A stretch of 20,536 bases of DNA from NCBI GenBank assembly GCA_002388905.1, contig DGNJ01000090.1, positions 1 to 20,536 of the forward strand, in the 5' to 3' direction. This document shows, piece after piece, positions 14,384 to 20,536 of the stretch (its first letter is position 1; every line of letters begins with the position of its first letter). The notes under the pieces are model-generated. The model saw only the letters and a list, made by a program, of their open reading frames with translations, did no database searches and was not told where the DNA came from. The stretch is from Cellvibrionales bacterium UBA4495. GTDB taxonomy: Bacteria > Pseudomonadota > Gammaproteobacteria > Pseudomonadales > Porticoccaceae. A program made the position numbers and the translations under genes.

Positions 14384-15592
14384 ATGAATACCGCTACCAT
14401 TGGTTACCCCGTCTACGACTGCGATCACCACTACTACGAGCCCCCGGAGGCTTTCCTCCGCCATCTGCCCGATGAGTTCAAAAAGGATTTCCAGTATGTG
14501 GGGATCAACGGCCGCACCAAGCTTGCGGTGGGGGGAGTGCTCTCCGACTACATACCCAATCCCACCTTCAACGTGGTGGCCGAAGTGGGAGCCCATGAGG
14601 GATGGTATCGCGGCGACAACCCGGATGGCCTTTCCCTGCGTGAATATGGCGGCAAACCGGTTGGATCCCGACCGGAGTTCCACAGCGGAGCGGCGCATCT
14701 CGAACTGATGGACCGGGAGGGTATCCACGCGGCGGTGATACTGCCGACACTGGCTTCGGTGATAGAAGAGCGGCTCGAGCACAAACCCGAGGCAATCCAG
14801 GCCCTTTTCCACTCGCTCAATCTGTGGGTCGCCGAAGAATACGGATTCGGCAACGGTCGCCAGTACCCCGTTGGCGCCATCAATCTCTCGGACGTCGATG
14901 TCGCCTGCAAGGAACTCGACTTCCTCGTGGAAGCGGGCGCCCGGGCGGTATTGGTCCGGCCCGCCCCGGTGGCGGGGCTCCGTGGAAGCCGGTCCCACGG
15001 GCTTCCCGAGTTCGATCCTTTCTGGAAGAGGGTGGAGGATGCCGGCATTTTTGTGGTCCACCATGTCTCCGACTCCGGTTACGACCGGATCTATCGTCGC
15101 TGGACCGCCGGTGGTAAAGGCGAATGGCGGGCCTTTGAGAAAGATCCCTTCGGCGAGATGCTCGACCCCATTGGCCGCGCCATTTCCGATACCCTGTCGG
15201 CGCTGGCCTGTCACGGGGTGTTCGATCGCTTTCCCGGCGTGCGTATCGCGGTCATGGAGAGCGGGTCCAGCTGGCTGGAATCACTGATGAAGCGATTCGA
15301 GCACGTCTACCACAAAATGCCCCAGGCCTTTGCCCGGGATCCCGTCGAGAGCCTGCGGCAACATGTTTTTGTGGCTCCCTTCTACGAAGAGCCGGTGGAC
15401 AAAGTTGTGAAACTGATGGGCGCCAACCGGGTTCTGTTCGGCAGCGACTGGCCCCACCCCGAGGGTCTGGGCAGGCCCCTGGACTTTTTCAACGATATTG
15501 CCGCGCTGCCCCGTGACCAGCAGAAAATGATCATGCACGACAATCTCAAGGGCCTTCTGGAAGGCCGCCGGGACGATGCCATGTCACGTTAA
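14384..15592 (+). CDS. Amidohydrolase family 2 metal-dependent hydrolase/decarboxylase
   Basis: A 402-residue TIM-barrel protein of the ACMSD/amidohydrolase-2 group, which includes decarboxylases and hydrolases. The N-terminal metal motif reads DCDHHYYEPP (D14-x-H16, with Asp where many relatives have the first His), H226/H227 lie in VVHHVSD, and the late metal Asp is D355 in VLFGSDWPHPEG. The region RIAVMESGSSWLESLMKRF is typical of this subgroup. GGAG lies nine bases upstream of the ATG. It follows the Rieske gene in the same orientation but has its own operator-bearing upstream region, and ends in a strong terminator. In a catabolic setting it probably removes a carboxyl or opens a C-C bond after oxygenation (inference). 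Confidence 0.9.
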   Translation: MNTATIGYPVYDCDHHYYEPPEAFLRHLPDEFKKDFQYVGINGRTKLAVGGVLSDYIPNPTFNVVAEVGAHEGWYRGDNPDGLSLREYGGKPVGSRPEFHSGAAHLELMDREGIHAAVILPTLASVIEERLEHKPEAIQALFHSLNLWVAEEYGFGNGRQYPVGAINLSDVDVACKELDFLVEAGARAVLVRPAPVAGLRGSRSHGLPEFDPFWKRVEDAGIFVVHHVSDSGYDRIYRRWTAGGKGEWRAFEKDPFGEMLDPIGRAISDTLSALACHGVFDRFPGVRIAVMESGSSWLESLMKRFEHVYHKMPQAFARDPVESLRQHVFVAPFYEEPVDKVVKLMGANRVLFGSDWPHPEGLGRPLDFFNDIAALPRDQQKMIMHDNLKGLLEGRRDDAMSR

Positions 15593-15622
15593 CCGTCGCG
15601 CTCAGCCCTGGTAATATTTCAT

Positions 15623-15655
15623 AAGGGTGACAACCTGTGTTGTCACCCTTTTTTT
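15623..15655 (+). terminator. Strong intrinsic terminator after the amidohydrolase
   Basis: A perfect 12-base stem AAGGGTGACAAC/GTTGTCACCCTT with a CTGT loop, followed directly by a run of T. It lies 30 bases after the stop codon. Confidence 0.92.
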
Positions 15656-15739
15656 CGCCCTCTTGCAAGTCTGCCCGTTTTTCCGGGCAACCGTGTTTTC
15701 GTCCATGGATTTTACTCACCAGCGGGTGGCTGTGCAGAT

Positions 15740-15758
15740 TGTTGACAGACTGTCAGTT
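15740..15758. promoter_or_regulatory. Operator palindrome copy 5 (TonB receptor 2, upstream)
   Basis: TGTTGACAGACTGTCAGTT: the right arm GTCAGTT is perfect, the left arm is diverged at the outer three bases because it doubles as the -35 TTGACA. It covers the -35 box and part of the spacer. Confidence 0.7.
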
Positions 15759-15770
15759 AATAGGTAATAA
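15742..15770 (+). promoter_or_regulatory. Sigma70-type promoter of TonB receptor 2
   Basis: A perfect TTGACA (15742-15747), a 17-base spacer and TAATAA (15765-15770). The expected start is near 15777, the first base of operator copy 6, giving a leader of about 270 bases before the ATG at 16047. Operators lie both over the -35 region and over the start. Confidence 0.8.
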
Positions 15771-15776
15771 TCGTAT

Positions 15777-15795
15777 AACTGACATAATGACAGTT
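15777..15795. promoter_or_regulatory. Operator palindrome copy 6 (TonB receptor 2, downstream)
   Basis: AACTGACATAATGACAGTT: AACTG/CAGTT arms plus inner CA/TG pairs. It starts six bases after the -10 element, 37 bases centre-to-centre from copy 5, so the two dimers would sit about 3.5 helical turns apart. Confidence 0.75.
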
Positions 15796-15865
15796 TCTTT
15801 GGCGTTCCAGGGGCTGACAAAGCTGAAGCTGTACAAATCCGGGGAAGCTACGGAATTAAGGTTTT

Positions 15866-15997
15866 AACACCCAGTGTTCACTGTGGTAGATCTACCCGGA
15901 AATTGCTTTATAGACGTGATAACCAGCATTAGGAATGCCGTCATTATAGCTAACTGTATTGCAGTTACTTTGGTAAGCAGGCGCGATAGGCCTGCTT
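15866..15997 (+). promoter_or_regulatory. Leader of TonB receptor 2 with several short inverted repeats
   Basis: The roughly 270-base leader holds AACAC/GTGTT (15866-15878) overlapping CAGTG/CACTG (15872-15883), the 12-base palindrome GGTAGATCTACC (15885-15896), and a perfect 8-base stem AAGCAGGC/GCCTGCTT (15975-15982, 15990-15997). No known riboswitch motif was recognised. These may be mRNA structures or further protein sites. Confidence 0.4.
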
Positions 15998-16046
15998 GAA
16001 ATTTGTAGGTCCTAAAATCCTAGTCTTTAACATGGAAGGGGTAGTT

Positions 16047-18557
16047 ATGAATAAGAGTTTCAAGGCGATAAAACTCACCACGCTGATAACAGCAGCCGGA
16101 TTATCCATCGCATCGCAGGGAGCGCCTCTCGAGGAAATCGTCGTTACAGCGCAGAAACGCGAGCAGAGCATGCAGGATGTGCCGATTTCCATAGAGGTAC
16201 TCACCGGCGACATTCTCAAGACCACGAAGATCGATTCCGCCGAGGACCTGGCGCTGTCGACCCCGTCGATAAACTTCCAGAAGGGGTTTGCGCCTTCCGC
16301 AACGACGCTGGGGATCCGGGGGCTGACAACTTTCAACCAGGAGTGCTGCCTGTCTCCCAGTGTGTCCATGGTAATCGATGGCGTGCCAGTGCAGCGGGCA
16401 TCAGAGTTCCTCAACCGTCTGGGCGACGTTGAACGCATCGAGATTCTGCGCGGGCCCCAGGGCACGCTTTTCGGGCGAAATGCGACAGCGGGTGCCATCA
16501 ACCTGGTCAGGAAAAAGCCCACCGAAAATTTCGAGGGGCAGATGGAAGTTACAGTCACGGACGATGATGAAACCACCGTGCGGGGTATGGTTAGCGGGCC
16601 CCTCGGGGAGAATGTGCGTGGCCGGCTTGTGGGGTACCACAGCAAGCTCGATGATTACGTGGATAATTTCCATCCCGTCACCTCCGATGTCGGCGGCGAG
16701 GAATCCTACGGCGTACTGGGCAAGCTCGATATCGACATAACCGACGATGTCAACCTGCTGCTTACCGCCGAGTATACCGAGCAGAATATCGACCTGTCCT
16801 CCAGTGTCACCACGATCGTTTCCGGTACGCCGGGCGTTCCCAGCGCATTGGGGCCGGCCGGAGCGACATTCGGCAACCTGCGCCTCAGGGCCCTGGGCAA
16901 TGGCGACCCCGCACTGGGCGCCGCCATTGTCGATGATACTTTCGATATCAATGAAAACCAGAAAGCCAGGGCTGATAGCGAAAACTGGGGTATCACCGCG
17001 GACCTGTCCTGGCGTCTGGGCAACAATCTCACCTTGAAATCGATCACAGCCTTCAGGGATTTTGATTTCGGCAGTAACCCCGATGTCGATGCCTCCCCCG
17101 CGGACCCGCAGAACACCTGGAGCATGCCCATCGTTGGCGTTCCCCAGACCGATCGCAGCCCGGCGCCAAGAGGTTACCTCTCGTTTTACGATACCGGTTA
17201 TTTCACCGAGGAACTCCGCTTGGAAGGCTCCAGTGAGGGAGTCGACTGGGTTGTCGGGGGGTTCTACCAGCACTTTGAGGAGGATTCCCTCAACGAAGCC
17301 GGCCTGATGGTGGTCGACTACTTCTTCGAGCCCGATATCCCCGCGCCGTTCCGGCCTTTCTATAGCGACGGCATCGATGGCAATAATTACTACTTTACGT
17401 TGCCGGCCGTGGATTCCCATGCCGAGTTCGACAGTTATGCCGTATTCGGGGATGTCACCTTCCAGGTCACCGAGAGTGTCGAGATCTTTGCCGGCCTGCG
17501 CTGGTCCTGGCAGGACATGGATCTCGACTTTCTGCGCAACGACTGGGTCGGCCCCGCGGGTAGCTGGAATGGCGTGACCTTGAGCCCGTCTCCGTTCTTC
17601 GATAACAGCAACCCCGACTTCGTCCTGGTTGATGGCGACGCGCTTTTGGCCAATCCGCTCTATGCCGGCTTCCAGAGTACCACCGCGTTCACCCGCGAGG
17701 ATCGCTCCGAGGACTGGTCCGGGCGCATCGGTGCAAGCTGGGATATCAATCCGGACTTTAATGTCTACGCATCGGCTTCCCGCGGCTTTGTCGCCGCCGG
17801 TGCCAATGTCGGCCGGGTCACATTCCGCGATAATGCCATCCTCGAACCGAGTGTTTCCGAAGCCTACGAGCTGGGCTTTAAAAGCACCCTGCTGGAAGGC
17901 GCAATGCGCCTGAACGGTGCGTTGTTCTGGCAGGAAACCACCGATCTCCAGACCACACGCCTGATTCCCGGTCAGGTGACCACCGAGGCCTTTAACGCGG
18001 GGACCCTGACAGCCCAGGGTGTGGAGCTCGATTTGACCTGGGCGGCCACCAATAACCTCAGGTTCACCGGTTCCATGACCTACCTGGATACCGAAATGAG
18101 TGACCTGATCCAGCCCTGTTATCCCGGCCAGACCCCGGCCCAGGGCTGTACCATCGACAATGATGGCAACGGCCTGCCGGACAGTCAGGACCTCGATGGC
18201 GAGGATTCCCCCAACGCGCCGGAGTTGTCCTATCGCGTCAACGCGCGGTACGATCTGCCGCTTCGGGAAATGCCCTTCGATGCCTACTTTATGGTCACCT
18301 ATACCTGGAAGGACGATACCCAGTTCCGCTTCAATCAGGATCCCTTCACCGTTCAGGAAGCCTACGGCGTGACCGATATGTTTATAGGTATTACCGACAG
18401 GGAAGGGCGCTACGAGATGCAGATTTTCGGCAAGAATGTCTTCGATGAGGATTATGTTGCCGGCAAGGATTCCTCCGAACCCACTATCGGGCGTGTGTTC
18501 AGCCGGATCGGCCGCTTCGAACCCTACTACGGTATGAAGCTGACCTACAATTTTTAA
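16047..18557 (+). CDS. TonB-dependent receptor 2 (outer membrane)
   Basis: An 836-residue receptor with a signal peptide ([23 protein letters not shown]...), then [23 protein letters not shown] as TonB box and plug start, the LEEIVV-type plug with [26 protein letters not shown], and a barrel ending in MKLTYNF with the canonical terminal Phe. The ATG at 16047 is chosen over 15996 because AAGGGG lies five bases upstream and the signal peptide starts there. [18 protein letters not shown] stretch (about 704-720) looks like a calcium-binding acidic loop in an extracellular region, next to a Cys pair ([12 protein letters not shown]); another Cys pair (ECC) lies in the plug. Under two operators and followed by a terminator. 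It resembles receptor 1 only in general architecture, so it may take a different ligand. Confidence 0.93.
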   Translation: MNKSFKAIKLTTLITAAGLSIASQGAPLEEIVVTAQKREQSMQDVPISIEVLTGDILKTTKIDSAEDLALSTPSINFQKGFAPSATTLGIRGLTTFNQECCLSPSVSMVIDGVPVQRASEFLNRLGDVERIEILRGPQGTLFGRNATAGAINLVRKKPTENFEGQMEVTVTDDDETTVRGMVSGPLGENVRGRLVGYHSKLDDYVDNFHPVTSDVGGEESYGVLGKLDIDITDDVNLLLTAEYTEQNIDLSSSVTTIVSGTPGVPSALGPAGATFGNLRLRALGNGDPALGAAIVDDTFDINENQKARADSENWGITADLSWRLGNNLTLKSITAFRDFDFGSNPDVDASPADPQNTWSMPIVGVPQTDRSPAPRGYLSFYDTGYFTEELRLEGSSEGVDWVVGGFYQHFEEDSLNEAGLMVVDYFFEPDIPAPFRPFYSDGIDGNNYYFTLPAVDSHAEFDSYAVFGDVTFQVTESVEIFAGLRWSWQDMDLDFLRNDWVGPAGSWNGVTLSPSPFFDNSNPDFVLVDGDALLANPLYAGFQSTTAFTREDRSEDWSGRIGASWDINPDFNVYASASRGFVAAGANVGRVTFRDNAILEPSVSEAYELGFKSTLLEGAMRLNGALFWQETTDLQTTRLIPGQVTTEAFNAGTLTAQGVELDLTWAATNNLRFTGSMTYLDTEMSDLIQPCYPGQTPAQGCTIDNDGNGLPDSQDLDGEDSPNAPELSYRVNARYDLPLREMPFDAYFMVTYTWKDDTQFRFNQDPFTVQEAYGVTDMFIGITDREGRYEMQIFGKNVFDEDYVAGKDSSEPTIGRVFSRIGRFEPYYGMKLTYNF

Positions 18558-18571
18558 GTTTCCCTGAGACT

Positions 18572-18600
18572 AAAAAGCCCGCTTCGCAGCGGGCTTTTTT
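18572..18600 (+). terminator. Intrinsic terminator of TonB receptor 2 and intron target site
   Basis: AAAAAGCCCGCT (18572-18583) pairs with AGCGGGCTTTTT across a TCGC loop, ending in T6. It lies 14 bases after the receptor stop. The group IIC intron begins three bases after the T-run, the usual target of this intron class. Confidence 0.93.
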
Positions 18601-18603
18601 ATG

Positions 18604-19194
18604 GTGCGCCAGGCATGGCGCGTAGCGCCTTGACGGGCGCTGTTCCGGTACAGGTGGTGCTGGCCGGATGACTTGGCGGTGAAAGTCCGCTATCGGCCCG
18701 GCAAGGGGAACGATTAGCCGAACGGCAAGGGTGTCCATCGTGAGGTGGAATCTGAAGGAAGCCGAAGGCAAAACACTGGCCTGACGAACAGAAATCGCAT
18801 ATGAGGCAGTCGTGGGGGGTGAGACGGCCATTATCGTCAAAGCCCAATACTTGCACAGGACGTACGGCTGTAGATGCGGCGGGCATAAGTGTGAAGGTCG
18901 CGCGCATTACCCTGGGAGGTCTGACCACCTGCCACAGGCCACCGCTGTCGTGAGGCGGCGGGATGGGTGGGCAGAAGTCAGCAGAGGTCGTAGTAGGTGG
19001 CCTGACCTGCCACTGAAGGACCGAACATGCAATACGGATTGGGCCACCTGGACCTCGATGACCACTGGAGTCGCAGACAGAAGAACGGCAGTGTTCTTCC
19101 TCGCCGGGAAGGGTAGCGGGCGGAACCCGCGAGAGTACCTGAACGAGGCGGCAAGGGTTACGGCGGAACAGGCCAGCGCCCATGAGGGGCTGAC
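18604..19194 (+). ncRNA. Group II intron ribozyme, domains I-IV (5' part)
   Basis: A GC-rich segment between the intron 5' end and the maturase ATG, with hairpins such as CGCCAGGCATGGCG at 18607-18620. Individual domain limits and exon-binding sequences were not resolved. The 130-codon frame at 18812-19204 lies across this RNA and is not called as a gene. Confidence 0.75.
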
Positions 19195-20463
19195 ATGGAG
19201 TTAATGTCGGCGGTACTGGACCGAGGCAACATGATGCGGGCCTACGACCGGGTGCTCCGTAACAAAGGAGCGCCGGGCGTGGACGGCATGACGGTGAGGG
19301 AGCTTAAGCCCTACCTGAAGGCCCATTGGTCCGAGATGAGGGAGCAGCTGCGAGCGGGCCGATACCAACCGCTACCGGTGCGCAAGGTAAACATCCCCAA
19401 GCCCGGTGGCGGCACCCGCATGCTGGGCATTCCCAGTGTGCGGGATCGGCTGATTCAGCAAGCCCTGCATCAGATCCTGAGTCCTTTATTTGAAGCGACG
19501 TTCTCGAATCACAGCTACGGCTTCCGGCCGGGCCGCAGCGCCGCGCAAGCGGTGCAGAAAGCCCGGCGCTACCACGAGGAAGGCCGCCGCTGGGTGGTGG
19601 ATATCGACCTGGAGAAGTTCTTTGATCGGGTCAATCACGACATTTTAATGTCGCGGCTGGCTCGCAAAATCAAAGACAAGCGGATCCTTAAACTGATCCG
19701 CAGCTACCTTCAGGCCGGGATCATGGAAGGCGGGATGGCAACCGCACGCAGCGAGGGCACGCCGCAAGGCGGTCCCCTCTCGCCGCTGCTGTCGAACATC
19801 CTGCTGACCGACCTGGATCGAGAACTGGAACGGCGAGGCCACCGCTTCTGCCGGTACGCGGACGACTGCAACATCTACGTCCACAGCGAACGGGCAGGCG
19901 AACGGGTGCTGGCCTCGCTCACTCGGTTCCTGGAGGGCCGACTAAAACTACGGGTCAACCGGGACAAGAGTGCGGTGGATCGCCCATGGAAGCGCAGCTT
20001 TCTCGGCTACACCGTCTGCCAACGGAAATACAACGTGCGCCTCAAGGTTGCGCCGAAGCCAATCCAACGGCTGAAAGCGAACTTGAAAGCGCTGTTCCGG
20101 ATGGGCAAGGGCTGTTCCATCAGGCGTACTATTGCCGACCTGACGCCGAAGTTGCGGGGGTGGGTTAATTACTTCCGCCATGCGGACGTCAAAGCGATCT
20201 TCGAGGAGCTGGACGGCTGGATACGCCGTCACTTGCGCAAGATCCTCTGGCGGCAATGGAAGCGCGTCTACGCGCGCGCGAAAATGCTGATGCGGTTGGG
20301 GCTGTCGGAGGTAAGGGCCTGGACCAGCGCCACCAATGGGCGAGGCCCTTGGTGGAATGCGGGTGCCTCGCACCTTAACCAAGCGTTACCGAAGAAGCTC
20401 TTCGATCGGCTTGGTCTGGTATCGCTGATGGACCAATACCATCGGCTCAAATGTGTTGCATGA
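19195..20463 (+). CDS. ltrA: Group II intron reverse transcriptase/maturase
   Basis: A 422-residue intron-encoded protein. RT blocks run in order: [12 protein letters not shown] (about 23-34), [17 protein letters not shown] (RT2), [17 protein letters not shown] (RT3), [17 protein letters not shown] (RT4), catalytic YADD at 221-224 in [12 protein letters not shown] (RT5) and FLGYTV (RT6/7). The maturase X domain follows ([13 protein letters not shown]...), and the C-terminus ends in [11 protein letters not shown] without an HNH endonuclease domain, as in class C. GAGGGG lies five bases before the ATG. It splices its host RNA and drives retrohoming, probably priming from nascent DNA strands because it lacks an endonuclease. 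Confidence 0.95.
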   Translation: MELMSAVLDRGNMMRAYDRVLRNKGAPGVDGMTVRELKPYLKAHWSEMREQLRAGRYQPLPVRKVNIPKPGGGTRMLGIPSVRDRLIQQALHQILSPLFEATFSNHSYGFRPGRSAAQAVQKARRYHEEGRRWVVDIDLEKFFDRVNHDILMSRLARKIKDKRILKLIRSYLQAGIMEGGMATARSEGTPQGGPLSPLLSNILLTDLDRELERRGHRFCRYADDCNIYVHSERAGERVLASLTRFLEGRLKLRVNRDKSAVDRPWKRSFLGYTVCQRKYNVRLKVAPKPIQRLKANLKALFRMGKGCSIRRTIADLTPKLRGWVNYFRHADVKAIFEELDGWIRRHLRKILWRQWKRVYARAKMLMRLGLSEVRAWTSATNGRGPWWNAGASHLNQALPKKLFDRLGLVSLMDQYHRLKCVA

Positions 20464-20496
20464 ACCGCCGTGGTACGGAACCGTATGCCCGGTGGT
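20464..20496 (+). ncRNA. Group II intron domain V
   Basis: ACCGCCG (20464-20470) pairs with CGGTGGT (20490-20496, one G-U), with a distal TACG/CGTA stem capped by GAAC and an asymmetric bulge. A CGC lies at 20466-20468 where the catalytic triad of class IIC is expected. The domain starts at the base after the maturase stop codon. Confidence 0.9.
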
Positions 20497-20498
20497 GT

Positions 20499-20532
20499 GG
20501 GAGGACGGCGGGGGCAACCCCGCCTCCTACCC
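20499..20532 (+). ncRNA. Group II intron domain VI with branch-point A
   Basis: GGG/CCC, AGGA/TCCT and GGCGGGG/CCCCGCC pair in series, capped by a GCAA (GNRA) loop at 20514-20517. C20506 bulges on the 5' side and A20529 bulges on the 3' side as the expected lariat branch point. Confidence 0.9.
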
Positions 20533-20536
20533 GATC

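Larger units (their letters stand above)
18604..20535 (+). mobile_element. Complete group IIC (bacterial class C) intron
   Basis: The element starts with GTGCG (18604-18608), the group II 5' signature, right behind the receptor 2 terminator. About 590 bases of structured non-coding sequence are followed by the intron-encoded protein and domains V and VI. Domain VI has a bulged A at 20529, seven bases from the predicted 3' end at 20535 (ending CCCGAT). Total length of about 1.93 kb, an uninterrupted reverse transcriptase with YADD and intact domains V/VI suggest a potentially active copy. The 3' boundary is inferred from structure, since only one base of flank remains. Confidence 0.9.

Noticed and set aside
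15812..15830. GCTGACAAAGC in the receptor 2 leader, sharing 11 bases with operator copy 4
   Set aside because: Only the left half-site is present; the right arm matches at three of seven positions.
18812..19204. 130-codon plus-strand frame in the intron 5' region
   Set aside because: It lies in ribozyme domains I-IV and overlaps the maturase start.
1..20536. CRISPR array, tRNA or rRNA genes
   Set aside because: No regularly spaced direct repeats, tRNA cloverleaf or rRNA signature was seen on either strand.

Overview
The window looks like a piece of a moderately GC-rich Gammaproteobacterium chromosome, probably a marine or soil oligotroph. This is inferred from gene style (two plug-type TonB-dependent receptors beginning [11 protein letters not shown]1214 protein, SnoaL-like protein, sulfotransferase, Rieske oxygenase) and not from a marker gene. 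It reads as a catabolic island for an unidentified, probably cyclic organic substrate, bounded on the right by a group IIC intron.

Layout. 1-2787 (+): a tight operon of an NAD-dependent epimerase/dehydratase, a glyoxalase I-like protein, a class II aldolase/adducin protein and a SnoaL-like protein, with the possible tail of another gene upstream. 2857-8134 (-): a convergent set which, read in transcription order, is sulfotransferase, DUF1214 protein, SDR, VOC protein and a CurA/PTGR-type oxidoreductase. 8135-8962: a long intergenic region with two copies of a shared operator, a promoter, and a stretch that looks like a folded RNA of unassigned family. 8963-18557 (+): TonB receptor 1, an SDR, a Rieske oxygenase alpha subunit, a metal-dependent amidohydrolase and TonB receptor 2, mostly separate units with their own terminators. 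18604-20535 (+): a complete group IIC intron with an intact reverse transcriptase/maturase, inserted directly behind the terminator of receptor 2 and ending one base before the window ends.

The main finding is regulatory. A 19-bp palindrome, consensus AACTGACNNNNNGTCAGTT, occurs six times, always in an intergenic region ahead of one of five transcription units: sulfotransferase, receptor 1, Rieske oxygenase, amidohydrolase, and receptor 2 (two copies). At both receptors it lies against a near-consensus sigma70 promoter (TTGACA-N17-TAAAAA and TTGACA-N17-TAATAA), as expected for a repressor site. The receptors, oxygenase, hydrolase and minus-strand operon therefore look like one regulon. The size and symmetry suit a TetR-like dimer, but no regulator gene lies in the window.

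Working model (inference): the receptors import a ligand across the outer membrane, the Rieske enzyme hydroxylates it, the amidohydrolase and VOC/SDR/MDR enzymes process the products, and the sulfotransferase and DUF1214 proteins act on side products or conjugates. Substrate and step order cannot be read from sequence alone. No CRISPR array, tRNA or rRNA was seen.
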